From Paenibacillus sp. 453mf (GTDB lineage: Bacteria; Bacillota; Bacilli; Paenibacillales; Paenibacillaceae): a stretch of DNA of 64,000 bases. Shown here piece by piece: positions 44,483 through 53,556 of this stretch. The number at the start of each line of letters is the position of its first letter. Within the stretch, counting starts at the first letter, position 1. The DNA is taken from assembly GCF_900116105.1 (NCBI RefSeq), contig NZ_FPAC01000001.1:362862-426861 (forward strand), given 5' to 3'. A program made the position numbers and the translations under genes. The notes under the pieces are model-generated. The model had not been told where the DNA came from and did no database searches. It saw only the letters and a program-made list of their open reading frames with translations.

Positions 44483-45574
44483 TTAGCCCAATATTTGCAG
44501 CTCTTTCGGGAAGCTGGTTAGCAGTTTGACTCCATCTGCTGTAACGAGGACTTCATCCTCTATGCGTACTCCCCCGAGATTCGGTACATAGATGCCAGGT
44601 TCAATGGTGAAGGTCAGTCCTTCAGTCAAGAGCTCCTGATTCGCTCCATGCACGGATGGATACTCATGCACATCGATACCCAGACCGTGACCGAGGCGAT
44701 GGAGGAAGCGTTCGCCGTAACCTGCATCAATGGTCACTTGTCTTGCTGCCAAGTCGACTGAAGCAAGAGTAGCCCCTGGCTTAACGGCTTTAATCCCCTT
44801 CAGATTGGCTGCAAGAACCGTGTTATATATGTTCGTAAGCTCAGGTGACAGCTCGCCAAAAGCGAATGTACGGGTAATGTCAGAAGCATATCCATTCGCA
44901 TATACCCCCATATCAAACATGAGCAGATCGCCGTATTGCAGCTTGCGGGTGCCTGGAACTCCATGAGGTAGAGCGGTATTCGGTCCTGTTAGCACCATAG
45001 TGTCAAAAGACGGACCGGAAGCGCCGAGCTTCTTCATTTGATATTCCATCTCTGCTACAAGCTCGATCTCCGTTACGCCTTCCTTCACATGGGACAAGCC
45101 TCTCCGCAGCACTTCCTCAATCATTTGGGCAGCGAACTTCATCCGGTCCACTTCGTGCGGAGCCTTGCGAACACGCAGCTTGCGCAGCAGTGGACCTGCA
45201 TCGGCATAGCTCTTGGCATTGGCATATTGAACGAGCTCTTCGTAACGAGCGAGCGACAGATTTTCTTTTTCAACCCCCATCGTATCCAAGTGTTGAGGAA
45301 GAAACTTCTGCAAGATGAGATACGGATTGTCTGTATCTTGATGTGTCGCAATCTTCTTCACAGAGGAAGCTGCCGCTGCTGCGTCTTCATCGAGGCTAGG
45401 TACGATCAGAGTAGGTTCTTCTCCTTTTACCAGCAGTAGCCCAAGAAAGCGTTCGTGTGGATTGCTTGCAAATCCAGTTAAATAATAGACGTGCTTAGGA
45501 TCTGTAATGAGCACACAGTCGTATCCTTGTTCTGAAATAGCCTGCTCCAGTATAGTAATAGTTTGATTTGTCAT
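44483..45574 (-). CDS. M24-family Xaa-Pro peptidase
   Basis: 363 residues. The N-terminal creatinase-like domain (CVLITDPKHVYYLTGFASNPHER) is followed by the pita-bread metallopeptidase domain. All five metal ligands are visible in DMGVYANGYASDITRT (two Asp), LGHGLGIDVHE (His), FTIEPGIYV (Glu) and RIEDEVLVT (Glu). It likely cleaves X-Pro dipeptides in the cytosol (PepQ-like). The start follows GGGGGACCATT. Length is normal. Confidence 0.93.
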   Translation of the reverse strand: MTNQTITILEQAISEQGYDCVLITDPKHVYYLTGFASNPHERFLGLLLVKGEEPTLIVPSLDEDAAAAASSVKKIATHQDTDNPYLILQKFLPQHLDTMGVEKENLSLARYEELVQYANAKSYADAGPLLRKLRVRKAPHEVDRMKFAAQMIEEVLRRGLSHVKEGVTEIELVAEMEYQMKKLGASGPSFDTMVLTGPNTALPHGVPGTRKLQYGDLLMFDMGVYANGYASDITRTFAFGELSPELTNIYNTVLAANLKGIKAVKPGATLASVDLAARQVTIDAGYGERFLHRLGHGLGIDVHEYPSVHGANQELLTEGLTFTIEPGIYVPNLGGVRIEDEVLVTADGVKLLTSFPKELQILG

Positions 45575-45780
45575 AATGGTCCCCCGCTTTTATATTTAGA
45601 TTATGAGATACCCTTAAAATTTCGTCATCGCTATTTATTATAAAGCTTATGAGGCAAAAACCCAAAAACAAACAAGTGATTCCCATGAGGCAGGTTAAAG
45701 CCAGTCATCTGCAGTAAAGATTGGGGAAGTGCCCAACAGGGTAATATTTGAAAAAAATTGGAGAATAGGGAGAGTGAAGA

Positions 45781-46965
45781 ATGAACAAGAAGTACTTGAT
45801 GATGCCAGGGATCAGTCTCTTGTCGCTGGTAATTGCCGCTTGTTCTAATCAGACAGCTCAAGAGCCGGGTCCAAGCAATCCTGCACCGACTGCACCGGAT
45901 ACTCAGGTGGAACAGCCTGCTTCGGAGGAGGAGCAGGAAGACGGCAGTTCATTTCCTTATGAAATAACGACCTTGGCTGCCGGACTTCATGTGCCTTGGG
46001 AGCTTGATTTTTTGCCGGATGGTCGAATGCTGTTTACGGAAAGGCCCGGCACGCTGCGTATGATTGAGAACGGACAAGTGCTGAGTGAACCGGTGCTGGC
46101 ATTTGACGCTCCTTTTGCAGATGAAGGAGAAGGCGGCCTGTTAGGACTCGCTGTGGATCCTGATTATGAGTCGAATCAATATGTATACGTATATCACTCT
46201 TACCGTGAGGGACAAGACATTCTCAACCGGGTGCTCAGACTTAAGCTGACGGATCAAGAGGCAGCGATAGACAAGGTGCTGCTGGATGACATACCAGGCG
46301 GTGTGAATCATAACGGTGGCCGTTTAAAGATAGGCCCAGACGGGATGCTGTACATCACGACCGGAGAACGCTATGAGCCCGACATGGCTCAGGATGAAAC
46401 GATCCTTGGGGGCAAAATCCTTCGTATTCACCTTGATGGTTCGATTCCTGACGATAATCCGATGAAGGATTCGGAAGTATATAGTCTTGGACATCGTAAT
46501 GCGCAGGGGCTTGCCTGGCATCCTGAAACAGGGCAGCTGTACAGCTCAGAGCACGGACAATCGAATTATGATGAGCTGAATCTTATAGAGAAGGGATCCA
46601 ATTATGGGTGGCCGTTAATCGAGGGAGATGAGCGGGCGGAGGGGATGACCTCGCCGCTCGTTCACAGTGGAACCGATACATGGGCTCCTTCGGGAATGAC
46701 GTTCATTACTCAGGGCCCTTGGCAGAACTCGCTCATTGTAGGCGGACTTCGGGGAGAGGCACTGCTCAGATTTGAACTGGATGAAGAAGGCAGGGCAAGT
46801 GAAGAGCCTCTACTAGAAGTGCTGTTCGAGAACGAATGGGGCCGGATTCGAAGTGTAAGTGAGGGTCCTGATGGCACGATTTATCTGCTGACGAACAACA
46901 GGGACGGAAGAGGAGATCCAGAGGAAGAGGATGATCGAATCATTGCTTTAAAACCTACTGAGTGA
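45781..46965 (+). CDS. PQQ-dependent sugar dehydrogenase-like lipoprotein
   Basis: 394 residues. Signal peptide with lipobox IAAC (Cys near residue 21), a Pro/Glu-rich spacer, then a six-bladed beta-propeller of the glucose/sorbosone dehydrogenase family: LHVPWELDFLPDGRMLFTERPG, GEGGLLGLAVDPDY, GVNHNGGRLKIGPDG, LGHRNAQGLAWHPETGQLYSSEHG and NYGWPLIEGDE. Substrate and cofactor use are not certain for Gram-positive members. It sits alone with its own binding site GGGAGAGTGAAGA. Confidence 0.9.
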   Translation: MNKKYLMMPGISLLSLVIAACSNQTAQEPGPSNPAPTAPDTQVEQPASEEEQEDGSSFPYEITTLAAGLHVPWELDFLPDGRMLFTERPGTLRMIENGQVLSEPVLAFDAPFADEGEGGLLGLAVDPDYESNQYVYVYHSYREGQDILNRVLRLKLTDQEAAIDKVLLDDIPGGVNHNGGRLKIGPDGMLYITTGERYEPDMAQDETILGGKILRIHLDGSIPDDNPMKDSEVYSLGHRNAQGLAWHPETGQLYSSEHGQSNYDELNLIEKGSNYGWPLIEGDERAEGMTSPLVHSGTDTWAPSGMTFITQGPWQNSLIVGGLRGEALLRFELDEEGRASEEPLLEVLFENEWGRIRSVSEGPDGTIYLLTNNRDGRGDPEEEDDRIIALKPTE

Positions 46966-46995
46966 TAGCTTTTTCCTATTTGATATTTATAAGTT

Positions 46996-47112
46996 GAATC
47001 AATTTCGTATACCCTGAGTTGCTTTTAATCAAGAGGATATATAGATCAAAATGGTACTGTTTGTCTATATATAGTTTCAAATTCTCCGTTTAATGATTTA
47101 TGAAATAGATTC
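46996..47112. repeat. Palindromic interspersed element, full-length copy 3
   Basis: About 117 bp with ends GAATCAATTTCGTAT and TTATGAAATAGATTC and inner arms TATATAGATCAAA/TTTGTCTATATATA. It aligns along its whole length with the copy at 10121-10239, with scattered differences. It occupies most of the 243-base gap between the sugar dehydrogenase and the SDR gene. Confidence 0.85.
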
Positions 47113-47208
47113 AGGTATGATATAGGAAGTCCGAATCAACCAACCTCATTATATAAGCTATAACATGAACAACAGCTGCATGTTTCCTGCTGAAAGGATG
47201 ATTAGCAA

Positions 47209-48084
47209 ATGAAATCAAAAACAGCCATCGTAACTGGAGCCAATTCCGGCATGGGCCTTGCGACGACAATTGAATTAGCACTGCAAGGATATCATGTCAT
47301 CATGGCGTGCCGAAGCGAAGAGCGAGGACGTAAAGCGCTGAATGAAGCTATAGCCGCAACGGGCTCAAAGCAGATTGAGCTAATGCCACTTGATCTGGGT
47401 TCCTTGAACAGCATCCGCCGCTTTGCTGAACAATTCCAATCAGTCCATGAGAAGCTGGATGTGCTTATTAATAATGCAGGTGTGGTCTCACTGAAGAGAG
47501 AGGAAACATCGGATGGGTTCGAAATGGCAATTGGCGTGAATCATCTAGGCCATTATTTACTGACAAGACTGCTGCTTCCAAGTCTACTGCATGCGACAGA
47601 AGGAAGAGTAGTTAACGTGGCATCAGGTGCCTATAAATTTGGCAAGATCCATCAGGAAGATCCGCATCTAACCAAGGGGTTTAACGTGGTGAAGAGCTAC
47701 GGTCAGTCCAAGCTGGCCAATGTGCTGTTCACTAGAGAACTGGCCTATCGGCTGGAAGGCACAGGCATCACAGTCAATGCACTTCATCCCGGGGCGGTAG
47801 GTACCAGTATCGGTGTTAATCGCAATACGGGCTTCGGTACGAAGATCATGGCCTTTTTAGGGAAGACACCTTTCTTCCTCTCGCCGGAGGAAGGGGCCAG
47901 AACCGCCATCTATCTAGCGATTCGTCCAGAAGTGAAAGGGGTTACAGGCGAGTATTTTTATGAGGAGAGGATTCAGGAGCTGAAGCCGCATGCGATGGAT
48001 GAGGCGACATCCCAGTTCCTATGGAACTGGAGTGCAGAGCAGACTGGGCTGCCTTACGATCTGGAGCTATCCAGCAGGGCTTAA
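47209..48084 (+). CDS. Short-chain dehydrogenase/reductase (retinol dehydrogenase-like)
   Basis: 291 residues. NAD(P)-binding TGANSGMGLATTIELA, an Arg-containing ACRSEERGRKAL suggesting NADP use, NNAGVV, and the catalytic YGQSKLANVLF with Tyr and Lys plus Ser in VASGAY. The C-terminal extension (SRFLWNWSAEQTGL-type) fits retinol dehydrogenase/WW-oxidoreductase-like SDRs; the true substrate is unknown. The start follows GAAAGGATGATTAGCAA. Confidence 0.9.
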   Translation: MKSKTAIVTGANSGMGLATTIELALQGYHVIMACRSEERGRKALNEAIAATGSKQIELMPLDLGSLNSIRRFAEQFQSVHEKLDVLINNAGVVSLKREETSDGFEMAIGVNHLGHYLLTRLLLPSLLHATEGRVVNVASGAYKFGKIHQEDPHLTKGFNVVKSYGQSKLANVLFTRELAYRLEGTGITVNALHPGAVGTSIGVNRNTGFGTKIMAFLGKTPFFLSPEEGARTAIYLAIRPEVKGVTGEYFYEERIQELKPHAMDEATSQFLWNWSAEQTGLPYDLELSSRA

Positions 48085-48190
48085 GCATTTTGATGAGGAT
48101 TCTTTTCTGAAAATGAATCTCTATTGATCATCCTTGGGCTTCTCTGTTATTCTAATCTTTAAAAAATGATTTTAGTGGGGGATAACAGCA

Positions 48191-48697
48191 GTGAAGGAAC
48201 CGAACATTACATTCAGCTATGCACAACTAGAGGATTTGCCTGCTATTGTTGCGATCTACAATTCAACCGTTGCAGGGAGAATGGTTACGGCTGACCTCGA
48301 ACCGGTCACAGTTGAGAGCCGTATACCTTGGTTTGAGGAGCATACACCGGATAAGCGTCCCCTATGGGTGATGAAGTATGATGAACAGATAGCAGGCTGG
48401 GTCAGCTTAAGCTCCTTCTATGGAAGACCTGCTTACGACGGTACGGCAGAGGTCAGCATCTACGTTGACGAAGCCTTCAGAGGAACCGGAGCGGGAAGCC
48501 GACTCATTGAAAAAGTAATTGAGGAAAGTCCGCGGCTGGGCGTTACGACCATGCTGGGCTTTGTATTCGGACATAATGAACCAAGCCTTCGCTTACTGAA
48601 GAAATACGGCTTTGAACAGTGGGGCTACTATCCAGAGATCGCTGTTCTGGACGGTGTAAGGCGTGATCTAGCCATCCTGGGCAAGAAATTGGATTAA
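48191..48697 (+). CDS. PAT-type GNAT N-acetyltransferase
   Basis: 168 residues of the phosphinothricin/methionine-sulfoximine acetyltransferase type: ITFSYAQLEDLPAIVAIYNSTV at the start, WFEEHTPDKRPLWV, acetyl-CoA binding VDEAFRGTGAGSRLIEKVIEE and a C-terminal LLKKYGFEQWGYYPEIAVLDG. The start is GTG 48191, with GGGGG about 12 bases before it. Substrate could be amino-acid analogues such as glutamate mimics. Confidence 0.9.
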   Translation: MKEPNITFSYAQLEDLPAIVAIYNSTVAGRMVTADLEPVTVESRIPWFEEHTPDKRPLWVMKYDEQIAGWVSLSSFYGRPAYDGTAEVSIYVDEAFRGTGAGSRLIEKVIEESPRLGVTTMLGFVFGHNEPSLRLLKKYGFEQWGYYPEIAVLDGVRRDLAILGKKLD

Positions 48698-48757
48698 ACT
48701 ATTCTGCTTGTTTAAGCTAACACATGTTAATCTGCTGCACACGGTAAATGCCAATAT

Positions 48758-48822
48758 AAAAAGAACTCAGGTCTAGAGGGGTACGGATGTTACACTCCTC
48801 AGCAGATCACGAGTTCTTTTTT
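48758..48822. terminator. Bidirectional terminator
   Basis: AAAAAGAACTC and GAGTTCTTTTTT form the closing stem of a long hairpin between the convergent acetyltransferase and exporter genes; an inner GAGGGGTA/TACACTCCTC pairing extends it. Confidence 0.8.
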
Positions 48823-48832
48823 ATAGCTGTAA

Positions 48833-49267
48833 CTAGGCTGGCTTTCTGCGGAAAGCCTGGTTGAGCACCTCGGATAAGATCAGACCGACAGCGATGCTCC
48901 CCGCAATCATGAGCGCTTTGGCAGCTAGCTCCACGGCAGCCGTATAATCGTTCTGTACAAAATAACGCATGGCATTGTATGCCATTCCTCCTGGAACGAG
49001 TGGAATAATACCCGCTACGCTGAAGATAATGACCGGGTGCTTATAAAGTCTGGCAAAGACTTGACTTAATACACCAATCACCAGTGTTGCCATCAAGGTA
49101 GCGGAGACGGCCTCATATCCAGGTTCCATAATATCGTAGATGATCCATCCGAGCATACCGACTATTCCACAGGGGAACAGCATTTTTCGAGGTGCGTTAA
49201 AGATGATTCCAAAGGCAAGGGAAGCGATAAAGCTGGTTACAGCTTGTTCCACGATATGAATAAACAT
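48833..49267 (-). CDS. Threonine/serine exporter family, short subunit (ThrE_2, DUF3815)
   Basis: 144 residues, four to five hydrophobic helices, with the block VAGIIPLVPGGMAYNAMRYFV typical of the C-terminal half of ThrE. It lies 23 bases downstream of the larger subunit and the two together equal one full ThrE transporter, as in other Bacillota where ThrE is split. The likely role is export of threonine, serine or small peptides. Confidence 0.88.
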   Translation of the reverse strand: MFIHIVEQAVTSFIASLAFGIIFNAPRKMLFPCGIVGMLGWIIYDIMEPGYEAVSATLMATLVIGVLSQVFARLYKHPVIIFSVAGIIPLVPGGMAYNAMRYFVQNDYTAAVELAAKALMIAGSIAVGLILSEVLNQAFRRKPA

Positions 49268-49290
49268 AATGTTCGTACCTCAGCTTTCGT

Positions 49291-50073
49291 TTACATAATA
49301 GTGAAGACGACGGCAATTCCAGCACCGATCGCGAACGCCGTCAGAAAAGCATCTGCCCCCTTGGAAAGACCTGACACGAGATGCCCTGCCATCAGATCCC
49401 TGACAGCATTCGTGATGGCAAGTCCAGGTACGAGCGGCATGACGGAGCCGATAATAATCTTGTCCAGCTCGTTGCCGACTCGTATGAGGACCATGACAAG
49501 AGCTAGAAGACCGATAATAAATGAGGCAGTGAATTCCGCGAAAAAGCGAACCTGTGACAGCCTTTGAAAAAGGCTCACTGCTGCGTATCCGACACCTCCG
49601 CACAATACGGCGGGCAGAAAGTCTGTCCATCCACCTTGAAACATGATGGTGAAGCAGCCACTGGCCAGTGCAGCGGCACAGGTGCGCGCGATAACTCGGT
49701 ACAGTACCGACTCGTTCTCAATATCCTTCAGCAGATGATAAGCTTCTGTAGGACTTGCCTCGCCTCTACCGATTGTGCGGGAAACGTTGTTGACGGCAGC
49801 TACCTTATGCAGGTCGGTCGTCCGTTCCGATATGCGGATCAGCTTGGCTGGCTGCAAACCGTCAGTGGAGAAGATGATTCCCGTTGGTGTAACGTAGCTG
49901 TGCGAGTTAGACATTCCATATGCAGAAGCGATTCTCATCATCGTGTCTTCTACACGATAGGTTTCAGCTCCGCTTTGGAGCATAATTTTTCCGGCAAGCA
50001 GACATACCTCGATAATCTCCATCGTTATGCTGTTCCTATCTGTTGTTATCGAAGGTTCCATCGATTTACGCAT
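49291..50073 (-). CDS. Threonine/serine exporter family, large subunit (ThrE, DUF1212)
   Basis: 260 residues. The soluble N-terminal domain has the family signature LLAGKIMLQSGAETYRVEDTMMRIA and TPTGIIFS. The C-terminal half has about five helices with GSVMPLVPGLAITNAVRDLMAGHLVSGLSKGADAFL (landmarks PLVPGLAITNAVRDL and GHLVSGLSKG). It is paired with the short subunit downstream. Two possible starts, ATG 50073 and ATG 50061, have similar binding sites. Confidence 0.9.
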   Translation of the reverse strand: MRKSMEPSITTDRNSITMEIIEVCLLAGKIMLQSGAETYRVEDTMMRIASAYGMSNSHSYVTPTGIIFSTDGLQPAKLIRISERTTDLHKVAAVNNVSRTIGRGEASPTEAYHLLKDIENESVLYRVIARTCAAALASGCFTIMFQGGWTDFLPAVLCGGVGYAAVSLFQRLSQVRFFAEFTASFIIGLLALVMVLIRVGNELDKIIIGSVMPLVPGLAITNAVRDLMAGHLVSGLSKGADAFLTAFAIGAGIAVVFTIM

Positions 50074-50275
50074 CCTTTATCATTAATTTTCCTGACAAAT
50101 CAGAACTTTTATTCTATCATAACTTCCATTATTTCCATATGCACTATGATGCAGACGATAGGTATTCCCTCTGATACAAGTAATAAAAGCCTGCTAGCTT
50201 CGCGAATTATATAATTAGCATCGCGAGTGCTGCAGACCTCAATGGGGTTATGAAGCTTTATAGGATTGTAAAGCT

Positions 50276-51193
50276 TTATTCGCCTTCGACAGTATACAAT
50301 ACGCGCGCCAGAATGTCCTGACTGTAATTGCCGAAATGCTTGCCGTATACGGTAAGGCCGCCTTTGTTCACAGGATGATCGGTTACCGCGATACGGAACA
50401 GAATATCACTCTTGTAGTTAAGCGCGATATCCTTCAAGGTGACATCCGAGATTCGGCATCCGTCAACATAGCTGCCTTCCTCGTTAATTCGAATCAGCTT
50501 GAGCATACCATACTGGTTCAGATGCGGAGGCCACCATTCAGGGTTAAATGCTCCTCTCTTATCTCCGAAATCCCCCGGACTCGTCCAGCAGCCCAGCTCA
50601 ATTCCGTTCAAATAGAAATAGAGATCGGAAGGATAGTTGTTATTAAATCCGGGAGCTTCCGAACCCAGCTCCATCGAGAATTGAATTTCTTTGAACGATT
50701 CATTTGATTTGAGGTAATTGGGAATCCGGTATTCGAGAAAGCCTTCCGACAGCCAGATCAGCTCAGCGTCAATTCGCATCGGATCAGCAAAATATCTCGG
50801 TTCATCAAAATCGCCCACGATGCTGTCTTTCGTAGCAAGGCCGCAGGTAGGTACAGCCTTATAGTTGCTGTAATGTCCTACTTTGATTTCGGCTTCATAT
50901 CTGTTATGTATATCCTGACTCCGTATATCGACCATCAGCTTATCGTCATTCAGATAACAGATCTTCTGGATCCCGTGCTTGCCAACAGCAGTATTAATGT
51001 TGATCAGGCCGCTCTCCTCAAGCTTCTTGATGTGCATCGTAATTGCACCGTTTGTCAGGTTAAGCCTAGTAGCAATATCATTCAGGTTCAGGCTTTGGTG
51101 CTTGGACAGCATATCTATAATTTGTATTCTGACATCCGAACTAAGTGCCTTGAATATATGAATGCCGGACATTAAATCTTTTATGTAGATCAT
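50276..51193 (-). CDS. ArsR-like winged-helix regulator with large C-terminal sensor domain
   Basis: About 305 residues. The N-terminal 80 residues form an ArsR helix-turn-helix (IFKALSSDVRIQIIDMLSKHQSLNLNDIATRLNLTNGAITMHIKKLEESGLI, landmarks IFKALSSDVRIQII and LTNGAITMHIKKLEE). The remaining 220 residues contain no metal-binding Cys set; they look like a beta-rich carbohydrate-binding-like domain (YRIPNYLKSNESFKEIQFSMELGSEA, GIELGCWTSPGDFG). ATG 51193 follows GAAAGGAATTCTACAT and removes a spurious 21-residue extension. It is divergent from the arabinanase, so control of arabinan use is likely. Confidence 0.8.
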   Translation of the reverse strand: MIYIKDLMSGIHIFKALSSDVRIQIIDMLSKHQSLNLNDIATRLNLTNGAITMHIKKLEESGLININTAVGKHGIQKICYLNDDKLMVDIRSQDIHNRYEAEIKVGHYSNYKAVPTCGLATKDSIVGDFDEPRYFADPMRIDAELIWLSEGFLEYRIPNYLKSNESFKEIQFSMELGSEAPGFNNNYPSDLYFYLNGIELGCWTSPGDFGDKRGAFNPEWWPPHLNQYGMLKLIRINEEGSYVDGCRISDVTLKDIALNYKSDILFRIAVTDHPVNKGGLTVYGKHFGNYSQDILARVLYTVEGE

Positions 51194-51517
51194 ATGTAGA
51201 ATTCCTTTCCACGAGTAATGAGAGTTTTGTAGATTATGTAGTGAGGCAGCATACAAATTACCAGATAAAATAGCAGACCATGGTAATAATGTAATATTGA
51301 TGATAATTGCATTCTAAGCTATTTTTGCCAAGCGAACAACATGAAAGAATGAGAAAGGACGAGAAGTGTAAGCGGCACTTCAAAAAAGATGAACAAAATG
51401 TAAAATTTTAGTTGCAGCAAAATGTAAACGCTTTTATATTCTTATTGAGTATAAAATGATTTAAATTTATTTAAATTAAATTGAGTGACTCTAATCCATT
51501 CATGGCGGTGATATTCA
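51194..51517. promoter_or_regulatory. Divergent control region of the regulator and the arabinanase
   Basis: Holds an inverted repeat ATTACC (51257-51262)/GGTAAT (51282-51287) and a cre-like site at 51423-51436. The rest is very AT-rich, with TATAAA at 51450-51455 as a possible -10. No ORF is visible. Confidence 0.5.
51423..51436 (+). promoter_or_regulatory. Catabolite-responsive element (cre)
   Basis: TGTAAACGCTTTTA matches the CcpA consensus TGWAANCGNTNWCA at all but one position. It lies about 80 bases before the arabinanase start, so glucose repression is expected. Confidence 0.65.
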
Positions 51518-52471
51518 GTGAAAAAGTTAAAGAAGTGGCTGCTTACGGCAGCACTCGCTACATCGGTGTCCGTGTTCGGACTCAGTTCACCCGGCTTTGC
51601 AGCTTTTTGGAATTTGACAGGCGATATTGGGGTACATGATCCGAGTATCATTAAGGAAGGGAACAACTGGTATACATTCTCGACAGGGCAAGGCATTCAG
51701 GTGTTGAAATCAGACAATGGCACCCATTGGTACCGGGTTCCTCAGATCTTCCTAAGTCCTCCTTCATGGTGGAGCTCCTATGTACCGAATCAAACCCATA
51801 ACGACGTATGGGCACCGGATATTCATGAATACAACGGCAGAGTATGGCTTTACTACTCTATCTCGACATTCGGCTCCAACCAGTCCGCGATCGGTCTTGC
51901 ATCCGCTTCCAGTGTAGGGGCAGGGCAGTGGAGAGATGATGGTTTAGTGCTTCGGACTACGACGTCTAACAATTATAATGCGATTGACCCGAATCTCGTC
52001 ATTGATGCGAACGGCGAACCATGGCTTGCGTTCGGCTCATACTGGAGCGGCATCAAGCTTACGAAACTGGATAAAAACACGATGAAGCCGACGGGCAGCA
52101 TCCATTCCATTGCTGCGAGACCTTCGAACAATGGAGCTATTGAAGGACCAAGCATTGTTTACCGTAACGGCTATTATTACTTATTCGCTTCGATTGATTC
52201 CTGCTGCCAAGGGGTGAACAGCACTTACAAAATTGTATATGGCCGCTCAACCAGCATCACCGGGCCGTACGTGGATAAGAACGGTGTTAATATGTTGAAC
52301 GGCGGGGGTACAGTACTCGATTCGGGTAATGTGAAGTGGAAGGGACCAGGCGGACAGGACATCTATAGCACCAATGTGATTGTGAGACATGCCTATGATG
52401 CGGACGATAACGGGGCTCCTAAACTCTTGATCAGTGATCTGAATTGGCCGGACGGTTGGCCGAGCTACTAA
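51518..52471 (+). CDS. abnA: Secreted arabinan endo-1,5-alpha-L-arabinosidase (GH43)
   Basis: 317 residues. Signal peptide with cleavage after GLSSPGFA. The five-bladed propeller carries the GH43 acids: Asp41 in VHDPSI, Asp157 in NAIDPNLV and Glu209 in AIEGPSI, with NDVWAPDIHEYNGRVWLYYS and the terminal DLNWPDGWPSY as AbnA signatures. Length equals that of B. subtilis AbnA-type enzymes, so the gene is complete. The start is GTG 51518 behind GGCGGTGATATTCA. It hydrolyses the arabinan backbone of pectin outside the cell. Confidence 0.94.
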   Translation: MKKLKKWLLTAALATSVSVFGLSSPGFAAFWNLTGDIGVHDPSIIKEGNNWYTFSTGQGIQVLKSDNGTHWYRVPQIFLSPPSWWSSYVPNQTHNDVWAPDIHEYNGRVWLYYSISTFGSNQSAIGLASASSVGAGQWRDDGLVLRTTTSNNYNAIDPNLVIDANGEPWLAFGSYWSGIKLTKLDKNTMKPTGSIHSIAARPSNNGAIEGPSIVYRNGYYYLFASIDSCCQGVNSTYKIVYGRSTSITGPYVDKNGVNMLNGGGTVLDSGNVKWKGPGGQDIYSTNVIVRHAYDADDNGAPKLLISDLNWPDGWPSY

Positions 52472-52635
52472 TTGTGATTCGTGAGAGTTAGGAATTTTAG
52501 ATTTAAGTTTAATACTAACTAAAATAAAATGATAAGAGTATTACTAGAACAGAGCTTATCGGAGGCTTGCGAGCGTGGACAGATACGTATGGAGGGATAA
52601 TACAGGGGATAGATGTCAGTTTGAGCTATTGATTG

Positions 52636-52665
52636 TAAGAAAGGCCTGCGTATGTACGCAGACCT
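52636..52665 (-). terminator. Terminator of the uxuR-uxuA-uxuB transcript
   Basis: On the minus strand AGGTCTGCGT and ACGCAGGCCT form a stem with a 4-base loop, followed by TTTCTT, 27 bases after the uxuB stop. Confidence 0.75.
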
Positions 52666-52692
52666 GAGTATACTTTACTTAGCTCTATGAAA

Positions 52693-53556
52693 CTACACAC
52701 CCGAATAGGCGTTAAAGCCTCCATCGACCGGTATGACAGTACCTGTAACAAAGCCGGATGCATTATCATCGGCCAGCCACAGCAGCGTACCAAGCAGATC
52801 TTCCGGTTTGCCAAACCTGCGCATCGGAGTGTGGGAGATAATCTTATTCGAACGTTCGGTCAAGCTTCCATCTTCATTGAGCAGCAGCTTCTCATTTTGT
52901 TCTGTGAGATAGAAGCCTGGTGCAATTGCATTGACGCGGATGCCTGCTTCAGCGAGGTGAACGGCCAGCCATTCCGTGAAATTGCTGATCGCTGCTTTTG
53001 CCGCACTGTAGGCAGGAACCTTGGTCATGGGGGAGTAGGCGCTCATCGAAGAAATATTGATAATGGTTGTGCCTTCTCTGCCCAGCATTTGTTTGGAGAA
53101 TATTTGAGTCGGAATCAGCGTGCCTACAATATTCAGATCAAAGACGCCTCGAAATCCTTCGACTTTCAGATCATAGAAGGAGACGGTATCCTCACTTGTG
53201 AGATCCTCAGTCTGAAAAATCTCATTCGTCGTGATGGCCGTCGGACGATTGCCTCCGGCGCCATTGATCAGAATGTCACAGAGGCCAAGCTCTTGTGCAA
53301 CCGTGTCGGCAGCAGAGATTAAACTCTGTTCGTCCGTTACATCGCAGGCCACCGCAATGGAGGTGCCGCCATTCTGATTAATCTTATCAGCGACTTCGGT
53401 TCCCTTCTCCGCCGTTCGGTTCAGAATGGCGACTGCGGCTCCTTGTCTTGCCAGCTCTTCAGCCATTACACGGCACAGCACACCGGAGCCTCCAGTGATA
53501 ACGGCCACTTTTCCGGCAAGGCTTGCGTGGTTTGGCTGTGATTTCAGGCTGCTCAT
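52693..53556 (-). CDS. uxuB: D-mannonate oxidoreductase, SDR type
   Basis: 287 residues. Converts fructuronate to D-mannonate. [16 protein letters not shown] is the nucleotide-binding loop, INGAGGN the structural NNAG variant, Ser in ISSMSAYSP and [11 protein letters not shown] carries Tyr and Lys. The insertion after [12 protein letters not shown] ([17 protein letters not shown]) is characteristic of the B. subtilis UxuB/YjmF group. It follows uxuA with an ATGA overlap. Confidence 0.92.
   Translation of the reverse strand: MSSLKSQPNHASLAGKVAVITGGSGVLCRVMAEELARQGAAVAILNRTAEKGTEVADKINQNGGTSIAVACDVTDEQSLISAADTVAQELGLCDILINGAGGNRPTAITTNEIFQTEDLTSEDTVSFYDLKVEGFRGVFDLNIVGTLIPTQIFSKQMLGREGTTIINISSMSAYSPMTKVPAYSAAKAAISNFTEWLAVHLAEAGIRVNAIAPGFYLTEQNEKLLLNEDGSLTERSNKIISHTPMRRFGKPEDLLGTLLWLADDNASGFVTGTVIPVDGGFNAYSGV

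Noticed and set aside
51518-52471. Truncated arabinanase
   Set aside because: The protein ends in the usual GWPSY-type terminus and has the normal single-domain AbnA length, so it is complete.
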